Assembly (NCBI GenBank): GCA_036555755.1
Contig: DATBKS010000112.1
Coordinates: 1-34,754 of the forward strand
Length of the DNA: 34,754 nt
Origin: JAICJR01 sp036555755
GTDB taxonomy: Bacteria > Actinomycetota > Thermoleophilia > Solirubrobacterales > Thermoleophilaceae
Direction: 5' to 3'
Shown here: positions 22,331 through 30,259 of the stretch, in pieces
Layout of the letters: the number at the start of each line of letters is the position of its first letter
How positions within the stretch are numbered: the first letter of the stretch is position 1
Notes under the pieces: generated by a model
The model's database searches: none
What the model was told of the DNA's origin: nothing
What the model saw: only the letters and a program-made list of their open reading frames with translations
Translations under genes and position numbers: made by a program

Positions 22331-23365
22331 ATGACACATGAGTTGGCGTCGGTTCTCGAAGAAGCGAGACAAGCGCTCGCGCTGCTGCTCGACCGCACCG
22401 TCAGCCTGAACCCCTATTGGGCGGGCCTCGGCCTCGTGCTGTACGAGGTGGCCCAGGTCGTGCGAACGCGCGGCTGGTTCAACATCCTCCGTGCGAGTTA
22501 TCCGCGGGCCCATGAGCTTCGTGCGCGCGACGTGGCGGGCGCCCACCTGGCGGGGTCCGGGCTCAACTCGATCCTCCCCGCTCGGTCCGGCGACTTCCTC
22601 AAGCTCGCCATGATCAGGCGCCGGGCGCCGGAGATGCGCTACGCCACGCTGGCGGCGACCTTCATCCCGGAGACGATCTTCGAAACCCTGTGCGGCACGG
22701 CGCTGGTGATCTGGGCGCTCGCCCACGGCTTCCTCCCGGTCCCGCTCTCGCCGGGCGAGCTGCCGCAGGTCGACGTCTCGCTCGTCATGACTCATCCGCT
22801 GCTCTGCGCGCTCGGCGCCGCGGTGGCCGCCGCGGTGTTCGTCCTCATCAGCGGTTGGCTGCGACGCCGCGGGTCCCGCCTCGTGGGGAGTGTCCGCCAG
22901 GGCCTCGCGATCATGTCCGATCCGCGCAGCTTTATCACCGGTGTAGCGAGCTGGCAGGCGGTATCGCGGCTGATCCGCCTGGCCGGCCTGGCGTGCTTCA
23001 TGGAGGCCTTCGGTCTGCCGCTGACCCTCCGCACCGCGGTGCTCGTCATGGCCGCTCAGGGCGCCGGGCGCATCGTCCCGCTCGGGCCGGTCAGCGCCGG
23101 CCTGAGAGTGGCGATGCTCTCGTACGGCTTCGTTGAGGTCACGGATCAGCCGGTGGACGTTGCAAGCGTGACGAGCTTCTGGTTCACGGTCGGCGCGGCA
23201 CACCTCGTCGCGAGCGTCGTGCTGGCCGTCGTGATACTCGCTGTCACGTTCCGGAGGCTGGCACCACACCAGGCGATCGCGGGCCTGCGTGCCCTGAGGG
23301 TCGGCGCTCGCGGGCTTAGCCCGGAGCGCGAACCGGGGGCGTCACCGCTGCCGAATGAGGGATAG
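22331..23365 (+). CDS. Lysylphosphatidylglycerol synthase TM-region (UPF0104/AglD-like) membrane protein
   Basis: A 344-residue polytopic protein of the MprF N-terminal flippase-like family. The block LRARDVAGAHLAGSGLNSILPARSGDFLKLAMIRRRAPEM corresponds to the family motif with N-x-x-L-P-x-R-x-G-D/E, and a second GRIVPLGPVSAGLRVAML matches its pseudo-repeat. Members move or help synthesise lipid-linked molecules such as aminoacyl-phosphatidylglycerol or polyprenyl glycolipids. No aminoacyltransferase domain is attached. It lies 44 bp before the second Crp/Fnr gene and after a small membrane protein, probably in one unit. Confidence 0.85.
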   Translation: MTHELASVLEEARQALALLLDRTVSLNPYWAGLGLVLYEVAQVVRTRGWFNILRASYPRAHELRARDVAGAHLAGSGLNSILPARSGDFLKLAMIRRRAPEMRYATLAATFIPETIFETLCGTALVIWALAHGFLPVPLSPGELPQVDVSLVMTHPLLCALGAAVAAAVFVLISGWLRRRGSRLVGSVRQGLAIMSDPRSFITGVASWQAVSRLIRLAGLACFMEAFGLPLTLRTAVLVMAAQGAGRIVPLGPVSAGLRVAMLSYGFVEVTDQPVDVASVTSFWFTVGAAHLVASVVLAVVILAVTFRRLAPHQAIAGLRALRVGARGLSPEREPGASPLPNEG

Positions 23366-23409
23366 CCCGGATAGCGAGGGCCGGCCTCTCACGCAATCGT
23401 TCGGAGGCG

Positions 23410-24234
23410 ATGTCACACGAAGCACTCGCCTTGACCGGATCCGGAGCTGGACAGCCGGATGAACACCCGGCGGACGACCTCAAGAAGTACTTGTCGGGCT
23501 TCCGCGCCGACAGCCGTTCGATCAGCCACGCGGTGCCGATCCTCGAGGAGGATCGCGAGCTTGCTGCCAGCATTCCCGCGGGTCAACGCGATGCCTTCAC
23601 GAACCTGTTGCGAGCGCCCGTGGTTCGGTTGGGCTCTGGTGCTTGGGAACCCGCGGCAGCGTCCCTCGAGCGCAGCGGATCGCTCGGGCTCCTCGTGCTC
23701 GACGGCGTCCTGATCCGCAACATCGAGGTGCTGGGTCGCAGCGGCGCGGAGCTGCTCGGCCCCGGGGATCTGCTGCGCCCCTGGGAGCTCGACTGCGACG
23801 AGTATGCGAGCGTTCGCACCCACAGCGCCTGGACGATCGCGACCCCGGCGCGTCTCGCCCTGCTGGGGCGTAGACACTCGGCGATCATCGGGCGCTCCCC
23901 AGAGCTCACCGCGGCCGTGGTGGGCCGGGCGCTGCGACGCTCGCGCTTCCTAGCTCCGCTCCTGGCACTCGCCCGCATCAGGCAGCTGAAGGTCCGCGTT
24001 CACGCCGTGCTCTGGCTGCTCGCGGAACGCTGGGGCCGCGTCACGCCCGAGGGCGTATTGCTCGACATACCGGTCACGCACGCCACGCTCGGGCAGCTCG
24101 TCGGCGCCTCGCGCCCATCGATTACGAGCGCCGTGGTCGATCTACGCGAGCTCGGACTCGTCGAGCGCGCCTACGACCGTGGCTGGCTTCTGCGCGGCGA
24201 TTCCCCGATCGCCGCCGAGGAGTACGCGTCGTAA
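23410..24234 (+). CDS. Crp/Fnr-family transcriptional regulator (second paralogue)
   Basis: A 274-residue regulator closely resembling the protein at 8788-9573 in plan: sensor barrel (LLVLDGVLIRNIEVLGRSGAELLGPGDLLRPWE), dimer helix (LKVRVHAVLWLLAERWG), then HTH (IPVTHATLGQLVGASRPSITSAVVDLRELG). The recognition helix again has Arg-Pro where Crp has Arg-Glu. It lacks the cyclic-nucleotide phosphate cassette. An N-terminal extension of about 40 residues precedes the barrel (DDLKKYLSGF). GGAGG stands five bases before the ATG. With its paralogue, it is a good candidate reader of the TGTAAG-N4-CTTACA sites. Confidence 0.9.
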   Translation: MSHEALALTGSGAGQPDEHPADDLKKYLSGFRADSRSISHAVPILEEDRELAASIPAGQRDAFTNLLRAPVVRLGSGAWEPAAASLERSGSLGLLVLDGVLIRNIEVLGRSGAELLGPGDLLRPWELDCDEYASVRTHSAWTIATPARLALLGRRHSAIIGRSPELTAAVVGRALRRSRFLAPLLALARIRQLKVRVHAVLWLLAERWGRVTPEGVLLDIPVTHATLGQLVGASRPSITSAVVDLRELGLVERAYDRGWLLRGDSPIAAEEYAS

Positions 24235-24242
24235 GCCGAGCG

Positions 24243-24899
24243 TCATGGCTCAACGAGTCCGCTCCTGATCGCGTAACGAGTCAAATCGACCCGGTCCCTG
24301 GCTCCGAGCTTCTCGAGCAGGTGCGAACGGTGACGCTCCACCGTCTTGCCGCCGATGCCGAGCGCCTCCGCGATCTCGGCGGTGGTGTGGCCCTCCGCCA
24401 CCAGCTTGAGCACCTCGCGCTCGCGCTCCGTGATGGGATCGCCCGGGTCCCCGCCTTCGCTCGCCCGTTCGAGATAGTCGCGCACGAGCGCCTGCACGGC
24501 GCCCGGATAGAGGAAGGGCTCGCCACGCATCGCCGCCCGGCATGCCTCCACGAGATCCTTGTCGGCAGCCGACTTCAACACATACCCGGAAGCGCCAGCC
24601 TGCAGCGCATCGAAGAAGAAGCGCTCGTTGTCATGCATCGACAGAATCAGCACGCGGGTCCGCGGCGAACGGCGCGCCAACTCACGGGCCGCCTGGAGTC
24701 CCGTCGTGCGAGGCATGGTCACGTCAAGAATCGCGAGGTCGACTTCACTCGCGATCGCCTGCTCCACGGCCTCGCGGCCGTCGCTCGCCTCGGCGACAAC
24801 TTCGAGGTCCGGCTCACGGTCGATCAAGAGCCTGAGACCCCGGCGCACCATCACGTGGTCGTCCGCGAGCAGCACGCGGGACTTAAGGGGGGTCGTCAC
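24243..24899 (-). CDS. NarL/LuxR-family response regulator
   Basis: A 218-residue regulator. The receiver domain has the acidic pair DD (13-14), the phospho-acceptor Asp59 in LAILDVTMP, Ser in ILSMHD, and Lys in YVLKSAA. The LuxR-type HTH is at about 150-215 (ITEREREVLKLVAEGHTTAEIAEALGIGGKTVERHRSHLLEKLG). It starts with GTG 24899 and is divergent from the kinase gene at 25004, which probably phosphorylates it. It converges with the Crp/Fnr gene, eight bases apart. Confidence 0.93.
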   Translation of the reverse strand: MTTPLKSRVLLADDHVMVRRGLRLLIDREPDLEVVAEASDGREAVEQAIASEVDLAILDVTMPRTTGLQAARELARRSPRTRVLILSMHDNERFFFDALQAGASGYVLKSAADKDLVEACRAAMRGEPFLYPGAVQALVRDYLERASEGGDPGDPITEREREVLKLVAEGHTTAEIAEALGIGGKTVERHRSHLLEKLGARDRVDLTRYAIRSGLVEP

Positions 24900-25003
24900 G
24901 CCGGTCTCCAGGCGCGCAGCTGGAGCAGAACGGGTGTCATTGTCGTGGTCTCTGAATCCAAGCGGAAAATCGGCGGCTTCCCTGTACGAGAGGCCCGGTC
25001 ATC

Positions 25004-26023
25004 ATGTCGAACTTGGTGGCTTTGACCGATCAGTGGGACCGCAAGACGACCGTCTATCAGCTCGGCATAAAGCCGAGGCGTCACCTCGTCTGGCGCCTCT
25101 TCATCGTCAACACGGCGGTAATCGTGGTCGCGTACTCGGTGCTCGCCTTCTCACCCCTCACCGTCAAGTCCCCCCTGCGGCCGCTTCAGGGAGGCGTCTT
25201 CTCACTCGTTGGTCTCCTTGCAGTGACGGCCGTGAACACCCTCGTGATCCGGCGCTCGCTCGGCCCGCTCGTCCGCCTGACCGATGCAATGCGGCACGTC
25301 GACCCGCTGCGCCCCGGTGAGCGCGTAGAGGTCTCGCCGGCCGGTGACGAGGTGACGGAACTCGGCATGGCCTTCAACGAGATGCTGCGGAGGCTCGAGG
25401 ATGAGCGCCGCGAGAGCGTGCGCCGCACCCTGCTCGCACAGGAGGCGGAGCGCGTCGAGGTGGCGCGGGACCTGCACGACGAGATCGGCCAGCGGCTCAC
25501 GGCTCTGCTGCTCCAGCTCGACTACCTCGCCGTCGAATCGCCCGCGGACAACTTGGAGGCCGTCGAGGCAGCGCGGGAGAACGCGCGCGGAACGCTTGAG
25601 GAAGTGCGCCGCCTCGCCAGGAGCCTGCGCCCGGAGGTGCTCGACGAGCTGGGGCTCTCGAGCGCCTTGCGCGACCTGGCGGATCGTTTCGGTTCAAGCT
25701 CGAACGTGGCGGTGTCGAGCACGATCCAGCGCGGCTTGCCGGAGCTGAGCCGCGAGGCCGAGCTTGTGGTCTACAGAGTCGCGCAGGAGAGCCTCACGAA
25801 TGTCGTGCGCCACGCGCATGCCACGGACGTCAGGATCGAGCTGAGTGCCCGCGACCACTACGTGTCGCTGCGCGTAGCCGATAACGGCAGCGGCATCCGG
25901 GGCGAGCCCGAGGGAGCCGGCATCAAAGGGATGCGCGAGCGCGCCGTGCTGATCGGCGGACGGCTCGGGATCTCCGCTCGTGATGGTGGCGGAGTGGAGG
26001 TCCGCCTCGACGTTCCCGTCTGA
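25004..26023 (+). CDS. Sensor histidine kinase, HisKA_3 (NarX/LiaS type)
   Basis: A 339-residue kinase. Two transmembrane helices (about 31-50 and 66-83) enclose only about 15 residues, so it likely senses within the membrane. A HAMP domain follows (84-140), then the phospho-acceptor motif RDLHDEIGQRLTALLLQLDYL with His158, and the ATPase domain (VVRHAHATDV as N box, DNGSGI as G1). It should signal to a NarL-type regulator; both 24243-24899 (divergent) and 26084-26668 (downstream, 60 bp) are candidates. GAGAGG lies about ten bases before the ATG. Confidence 0.92.
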   Translation: MSNLVALTDQWDRKTTVYQLGIKPRRHLVWRLFIVNTAVIVVAYSVLAFSPLTVKSPLRPLQGGVFSLVGLLAVTAVNTLVIRRSLGPLVRLTDAMRHVDPLRPGERVEVSPAGDEVTELGMAFNEMLRRLEDERRESVRRTLLAQEAERVEVARDLHDEIGQRLTALLLQLDYLAVESPADNLEAVEAARENARGTLEEVRRLARSLRPEVLDELGLSSALRDLADRFGSSSNVAVSSTIQRGLPELSREAELVVYRVAQESLTNVVRHAHATDVRIELSARDHYVSLRVADNGSGIRGEPEGAGIKGMRERAVLIGGRLGISARDGGGVEVRLDVPV

Positions 26024-26083
26024 GGAGGTGGGCTGCCCCCATCGGATATGCGGGCTGTCCCGGATACGGCAGGGCGCGGGCGA

Positions 26084-26668
26084 ATGGCACCGTTCCAGGA
26101 CATGATCAGCGTGGCCATCGTCGACGACCACCCTGCCATCCGCCTCGGGCTTGCCGCCCTTGTGAGGCGGGAACCCGGCTTCGTTCTGGCGCTCAATGCA
26201 TCGGACGGACCTGAGGCCACTGCGGAGCTTGAACGCCATCCGATCGACATCGCGGTTGCCGACTTCCAGCTGCCGAGCGGCGACGGCCTTGCGCTCTGTC
26301 GCCGCCTGAAGAAGGCAGGCTACTGCCGCGCCGCCGTCCTCTATTCGGCGTTCGCGAACGAGTGGCTGACGATCGCGGCGCGGGTAGGCGGACTTGACGG
26401 AGTGGTGAATAAGGGCGTCCCCGCGTCTGACCTGTTCGAGGCATTGCGGCTGGTCGGGAAGGGCTGCCAGAGCTTCGCGGACACGGCCGTGAACGACCTC
26501 CGGCAGGCGAGCGAGCTCGTCGAGCCCGAGGACCAGCCGGTACTGGGGATGCTGCTGAACGGGACCGCTGAGCAGGACATCGGATCCTTGCTCGGGGTAT
26601 CTGCCGAGGCGGTACAGCTACGCGTGGAGCGGATGCTCGCGGTGCTGAAGCCACGCGCGAAGTCCTGA
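26084..26668 (+). CDS. Response regulator with divergent HTH output
   Basis: A 194-residue protein. The receiver is intact: AIVDDHPAIRLG, phospho-acceptor Asp60 in VADFQLPSGDG, Ser in YSAFAN, Lys in VVNKGVP. The C-terminal 45 residues (QPVLGMLLNGTAEQDIGSLLGVSAEAVQLRVERMLAVLK) keep the LuxR/sigma-70 region 4 outline, but the usual E-x-E-V-L start and T-V-x-x-H are lost, so DNA contact may differ. Start ATG 26084 (AGGG nine bases before); ATG 26102 or 26048 are alternatives. It lies downstream of the kinase in the same direction. Confidence 0.82.
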   Translation: MAPFQDMISVAIVDDHPAIRLGLAALVRREPGFVLALNASDGPEATAELERHPIDIAVADFQLPSGDGLALCRRLKKAGYCRAAVLYSAFANEWLTIAARVGGLDGVVNKGVPASDLFEALRLVGKGCQSFADTAVNDLRQASELVEPEDQPVLGMLLNGTAEQDIGSLLGVSAEAVQLRVERMLAVLKPRAKS

Positions 26669-26687
26669 GCCTGAGCCGGTCGCGGCC

Positions 26688-27074
26688 ATGATCCTCGAAA
26701 GCGCCCGCCTCGACGTTCGCCGGCTTGCCGCGCTGGACATGCACGGTGCGCGTGGGTCGCGGCGCCGCCGGCATGTGATCCTTGCCGAGTTCGCACTGGG
26801 GACGATCGGCGGCGCGGCACTTGGGGTCTGGGCACTGACGTGGGACAGCGCCGCGGGCGTCGTCCTCGGTGTCTGGCTGCTCGGACTTGCCGCCAACTAC
26901 CTGCCGCTGACCGCCCATGTGCTGTCGCTGTGGCCCCCGGGGGCGCTGGAGGCCGAACTCGGCGGCACCGACGTGCGGGCCGAGCTGCGTCAGTACACCC
27001 GCGCGCAGCTATGGGTGCTAGTGCCGTTCTGGATTGCCGGGCTCGCTCTTATCCAGGGGCGCCAAATGCCCTGA
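26688..27074 (+). CDS. Small membrane protein of unknown function (128 aa)
   Basis: A basic N-terminal stretch (RGSRRRRH) is followed by hydrophobic helices (LAEFALGTIGGAALGVWALTW, AAGVVLGVWLLGLAANYLPLTAHVLSLW) and a last one near the C-terminus (LWVLVPFWIAGLALI), with an amphipathic loop ELRQYTRAQ between. I do not recognise a family. The gene starts 19 bases after the response regulator stop and may be part of that transcription unit. Confidence 0.65.
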   Translation: MILESARLDVRRLAALDMHGARGSRRRRHVILAEFALGTIGGAALGVWALTWDSAAGVVLGVWLLGLAANYLPLTAHVLSLWPPGALEAELGGTDVRAELRQYTRAQLWVLVPFWIAGLALIQGRQMP

Positions 27075-27180
27075 CGAGGCCGGTTCGGTCATCCGGCTTA
27101 CATCGGGTGCCATCGCAGGCGGGCATGCGTGTTCAAATCGACGTGGAGTGCCGAAGCCATCATCAGATGGGACAGAGCGG

Positions 27181-27411
27181 GTGGCGTTCCTGACCTGCCC
27201 AAGTTGCGATTACTGGGGACCGGCGGACCGCCGGGAAACCGCATTCGAGTACCTCATGCGCGACGGGCTGATCGAATTGCGTCGCTGCCGTCGCTGCCGC
27301 TCCTTCCTACTTGTTCGCTTCCTGCTCTTCCCGACTTCCGCGGAGGCGGAGGTCATTCCGGCCGAGGTCGCCGTCGGGATCAAGCGCGCCGGCGGTCTCC
27401 CTCCTCCATGA
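27181..27411 (+). CDS. Small zinc-ribbon protein (76 aa)
   Basis: Two CxxC knuckles, Cys6/Cys9 (TCPSCDYWG) and Cys36/Cys39 (RRCRRCRSF), enclose a 26-residue insert (ETAFEYLMRDGLIEL), a zinc-ribbon layout. The function could be nucleic-acid or protein binding. The start is GTG 27181; the ribosome binding site is weak. The stop overlaps the next start (ATGA at 27408-27411), so it is translationally coupled to the putative lipoprotein. Confidence 0.62.
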   Translation: MAFLTCPSCDYWGPADRRETAFEYLMRDGLIELRRCRRCRSFLLVRFLLFPTSAEAEVIPAEVAVGIKRAGGLPPP

Positions 27412-27941
27412 GAGCGGAGCCGCTGGCCGCATTGCTCTGCGGTGTCGTGGCCATCGGTGCAGCGGCGTGCGGGGGGCGGGCAACTCTGGGCGCGACCGCG
27501 CCGCGATCACAGACGCCAACAGAACTTCGTTCCGAGACTCAGGAACTTCTGCGAAGCACGGAGAACGTGCTGGCTGACGTCGTGGCGACGGCGGAGCGTT
27601 ACGCAAGCGCGCAGCTCGATGGCAAGCAGGCGCTGGAACGGCTGGACGCAGCGCACAATCGTGCCCAGGCGCTCGGCCACCGTGCCGAGAAGGTGCCGAC
27701 GACGAGCGCTGCCCGGGGAGTACTGATGAACTTGACGGCTGACCTCGCGACCGCCGCCGCGAAGCTCGAAAATCGGATCGGTTCCGGCCAGGTCAAGGCC
27801 CCCGCCGACGTCAGGTCTGAAGTCGGCCGCCTGCGCGACCAGGCGTTCCAGGCGTACGAGCTCTTGCGCGAACGGCTGCCGTTCATCATGCGGCGGCAGG
27901 TCCGGCGCGCCGTGGACAGGATCTTCTCCCTGACGGGCTGA
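27408..27941 (+). CDS. Putative lipoprotein of unknown function
   Basis: A 177-residue protein. The N-terminus is a short hydrophobic stretch ending in a lipobox-like AAAC with Cys21, so it is probably lipid-anchored on the outside. The rest is predicted helical and coiled-coil-like (LRSETQELLRSTENVLADVVATAERYASAQ and LRDQAFQAYELLRERLPF). The family is not recognised. It is coupled to the zinc-ribbon gene upstream. The next gene, a diheme lipoprotein, has its own promoter signals. Confidence 0.65.
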   Translation: MRAEPLAALLCGVVAIGAAACGGRATLGATAPRSQTPTELRSETQELLRSTENVLADVVATAERYASAQLDGKQALERLDAAHNRAQALGHRAEKVPTTSAARGVLMNLTADLATAAAKLENRIGSGQVKAPADVRSEVGRLRDQAFQAYELLRERLPFIMRRQVRRAVDRIFSLTG

Positions 27942-27973
27942 CGAGGTCGGGCACGGGGACGCGCATCAGCCCG

Positions 27974-28035
27974 TGTAAGCGCACTTACAGAGACGAGTCG
28001 AGACCGACCGTGGGGCGACGACCTGGGCCTAGGGT
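27974..28035 (+). promoter_or_regulatory. Perfect TGTAAG-N4-CTTACA palindrome upstream of the diheme cytochrome
   Basis: TGTAAGCGCACTTACA (27974-27989) is the only site in the window with both arms exact. A -10-like TAGGGT at 28030-28035 predicts a start near 28042, putting the palindrome at about -60.5, close to the -61.5 class I activator position. The leader would be only about 11 bases and would contain the GAGGG preceding GTG 28053. Confidence 0.6.
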
Positions 28036-28052
28036 GCAGGCATGAGGGCGTC

Positions 28053-28772
28053 GTGATCCGGCAATCCAACTCCCCACGAGGCGCCCGCCTCTTGCTTGCG
28101 CCGCTGCTGGCCGCGGCAGCGATCGCCGTTGGTTGCGGGGGGCGCGGCGACAAGCCCGACCTCGTACGCGGTAAGGCACTGTTCATCCAGAAATGCGGCG
28201 CCTGCCACACGCTCGCGCGCGCTGGCACCAAGGGCATTCAGGGCCCAAACCTCGATGCGGCGTTCGCCGAGGCGCGCGCGCAAGGCTTTCGCGGATCCGG
28301 GATTCAAGGCGTGGTTCGCGACCAGATCTCGCACGTCCGGCGCGGCAGCATCATGCCGCTCAACCTGGTGACGGGGGAAGCAGCGCGCGACGTGGCCGCA
28401 TACGTGGCATCTGCCGCCGCCAACCCCGGCCAGGACACGGGCGCGCTCGCCACAGCGGGCCGGGGCGGCGGGGGCAACAACGGCAAGGCGATCTTCACCT
28501 CGAACGGCTGCAACAGCTGCCACACCCTCGCGGCCGCGGGCGCCACCGCGACGGTCGGCCCAAACCTGAACACCCTCAAGAGCTCCGCCTCCCGCTACGG
28601 CAAGCAGCTACATCAAACGCCAGAGCAGTACGTCACGCAGTCGATCAAGGACCCCGATGTGTTCGTAGTGCCTGGCTACCCAAAAGGTGTCATGCCCTCC
28701 AACTTCGGAAGCAGCTTGAAGCCACGCCAGATCGCGGCGCTCGTGAAGTTCCTGCTGAGCGTGTCGCACTAG
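28053..28772 (+). CDS. Diheme c-type cytochrome lipoprotein
   Basis: A 239-residue exported protein with a signal peptide ending in a lipobox (IAVGC, Cys28). Two cytochrome c domains each carry one haem motif: CGACH (48-52) with a likely Met101 ligand (SIMPLN), and CNSCH (153-157) with Met214 (GVMPSN). A Gly-rich linker (GRGGGGNNG) joins them. It is an extracytoplasmic electron carrier, possibly feeding a cytochrome oxidase of the type matured by the Sco/CtaG genes elsewhere in the window. The start is GTG 28053 preceded by GAGGG. It is likely controlled by the palindrome at 27974. Confidence 0.9.
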   Translation: MIRQSNSPRGARLLLAPLLAAAAIAVGCGGRGDKPDLVRGKALFIQKCGACHTLARAGTKGIQGPNLDAAFAEARAQGFRGSGIQGVVRDQISHVRRGSIMPLNLVTGEAARDVAAYVASAAANPGQDTGALATAGRGGGGNNGKAIFTSNGCNSCHTLAAAGATATVGPNLNTLKSSASRYGKQLHQTPEQYVTQSIKDPDVFVVPGYPKGVMPSNFGSSLKPRQIAALVKFLLSVSH

Positions 28773-28845
28773 GAGAGCCGGGCAGGCTGCGGGAGCTTCA
28801 CCGCACGCTCGGCCGGCTGCACCGGGCGACGGGTTGGGATCCCGG

Positions 28846-29484
28846 TCAGCTACTCAGATGCGAATGTATTCGGCGCACTGTCTCGCGCAGCCGGAAGATG
28901 TCGTCGCCGTAGAGAGGCGAGTCGCCGTCGCAGAGCAGGCGCTGTGTCATCGCAACTCCCGCCGCTTCGCAGTCCAGGTTGCGTAGCGCCGTTCCGAGTT
29001 CGGTCAGTTCTGGTGCGACGGCGGCGACGATGTCCACTCGGAAGAGAGGACGACTGCCTCGAACCAGCCAGCGTGGGTGCTCGGTAGTTGTAACGATTCG
29101 GTCGATCGTGCCAGCCAGCCGGTAGCGGTAGGTCGAATCGATCAGGCGGGACCGCTCCCATGCAACGACGGCCAGGGGCAAGCTGCTGCGACCCGCAACG
29201 ATCAGCTCCTGCGCCAGACGCCGCTCATCCCTGGCGACCAGCAGGAGCGAGCACACGAGTGTGATCTCAACCGTCACCGCCACGGCGATCAGTGAACGAG
29301 CGCTTGCGAGTCCCGTCAGCTGCACAGCAATGGCACCCAATAGGACAAGGCCTACCGCGCCCAGCTGTCTGCGCACCGAGCGGTGTCGGTCGGCGGCGCG
29401 CGTAAGCGGATGGTCCCTGCCCAGCAGGCTCTCAGCCGTGACAGCCTGGGGCGCAGCAGAAATGTGGGGGGAAGTGACGCGCAC
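28846..29484 (-). CDS. Hypothetical membrane-associated protein (212 aa)
   Basis: Two adjoining hydrophobic helices (LGAVGLVLLGAIAVQLTGLA and LIAVAVTVEITLVCSLLLVA) form a hairpin at about residues 41-85. A soluble C-terminal half follows, with a patterned block LAQELIVAGRSSLPLAVVAWERSRL. The family is not recognised. Third codon positions are G+C-rich, supporting real coding. It is convergent with the cytochrome gene; the 73 bases between hold no clear terminator. Confidence 0.65.
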   Translation of the reverse strand: MRVTSPHISAAPQAVTAESLLGRDHPLTRAADRHRSVRRQLGAVGLVLLGAIAVQLTGLASARSLIAVAVTVEITLVCSLLLVARDERRLAQELIVAGRSSLPLAVVAWERSRLIDSTYRYRLAGTIDRIVTTTEHPRWLVRGSRPLFRVDIVAAVAPELTELGTALRNLDCEAAGVAMTQRLLCDGDSPLYGDDIFRLRETVRRIHSHLSS

Positions 29485-29583
29485 GGTCGGCTCTTTTCGC
29501 CGACCAGACTTCCCGGCACACCTAGTCGGGGCGAATCATACGCCCGCGCGAAGTTCCCCGGTCTGAGGCCGGCCGAACCGGAC

Positions 29584-30213
29584 TCAGTGCAGGAGCATCC
29601 AGACGCGCCAGCCCAACCCCCGGAATCGCGACAGCGCGACGATCTGCGTCGAGGCGCTCGCGGCCGGGTAGGCGCGCGTGAGCGCCAGACCCACCACCAC
29701 GCTGCGGCGCACGGCGGCGCTCCCGCACGCGTAACGGATCTGCCCTCGCCGCGTCTGATGGCGGGGACCGCCGCGCCCCACGACGATCGGGCGCTCGGAC
29801 CGCGCGTCCACCGCGGCCGCGGCCAGCGACGCCGCGTGGCGCCAGTTCGTTCCGACGGGTAGTGGATGGAGGGGACAGTCGTCGCCGTGTGGGCCTCGCT
29901 TCGTCCAGGCCGGGTGCTGGGGGAATTGGTCGGAGCGCCCGTGGGCGCCCCGCTCGCCGATCTGGCAGCCGCGTGGGTAGCGGCGCGCGGTGCGCTCGCT
30001 CTCGCTCAGGTTGCGGCGGGCATTCGCGTCAAGCCTCGGTGCCGCATTGCGGGCCTTGGTGTAGGAGGCGGGCGAGCACCAGTCGCGCTCGAGGATGCGC
30101 TCGGCCGAGGCCGGGACTCCCGGGAAGGTGGCCTGAGCGCTGACTGCCACCGCCAGCACGACGAGCACTGCAGCAGCTCCGAGCTTGAGGCCAAGGCCGA
30201 ACAGGCGGTCCAT
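29584..30213 (-). CDS. Hypothetical secreted or membrane-anchored protein (209 aa)
   Basis: The N-terminal hydrophobic segment LGAAAVLVVLAVAVSAQATF is a signal peptide or anchor. The mature part is basic and has three or four Cys (DWCSPAS, RGCQIG, DDCPLH, RYACGS) that could form disulfides outside the cell, then a hydrophobic VVVGLALTRAY stretch. No family is recognised. AGAGG four bases before the ATG supports the start. It is divergent from nothing obvious and followed by a 100-bp gap. Confidence 0.65.
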   Translation of the reverse strand: MDRLFGLGLKLGAAAVLVVLAVAVSAQATFPGVPASAERILERDWCSPASYTKARNAAPRLDANARRNLSESERTARRYPRGCQIGERGAHGRSDQFPQHPAWTKRGPHGDDCPLHPLPVGTNWRHAASLAAAAVDARSERPIVVGRGGPRHQTRRGQIRYACGSAAVRRSVVVGLALTRAYPAASASTQIVALSRFRGLGWRVWMLLH

Positions 30214-30259
30214 TAGGCCTCTATTGCACTAAATCTCCTGACTCGTGACAAGTGCTTGC

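Noticed and set aside
27088..27103. GGTCAT-CCGG-CTTACA before the zinc-ribbon gene, a possible eighth site
   Set aside because: Only one half matches (three of six bases in the other arm), so it cannot be separated from chance.
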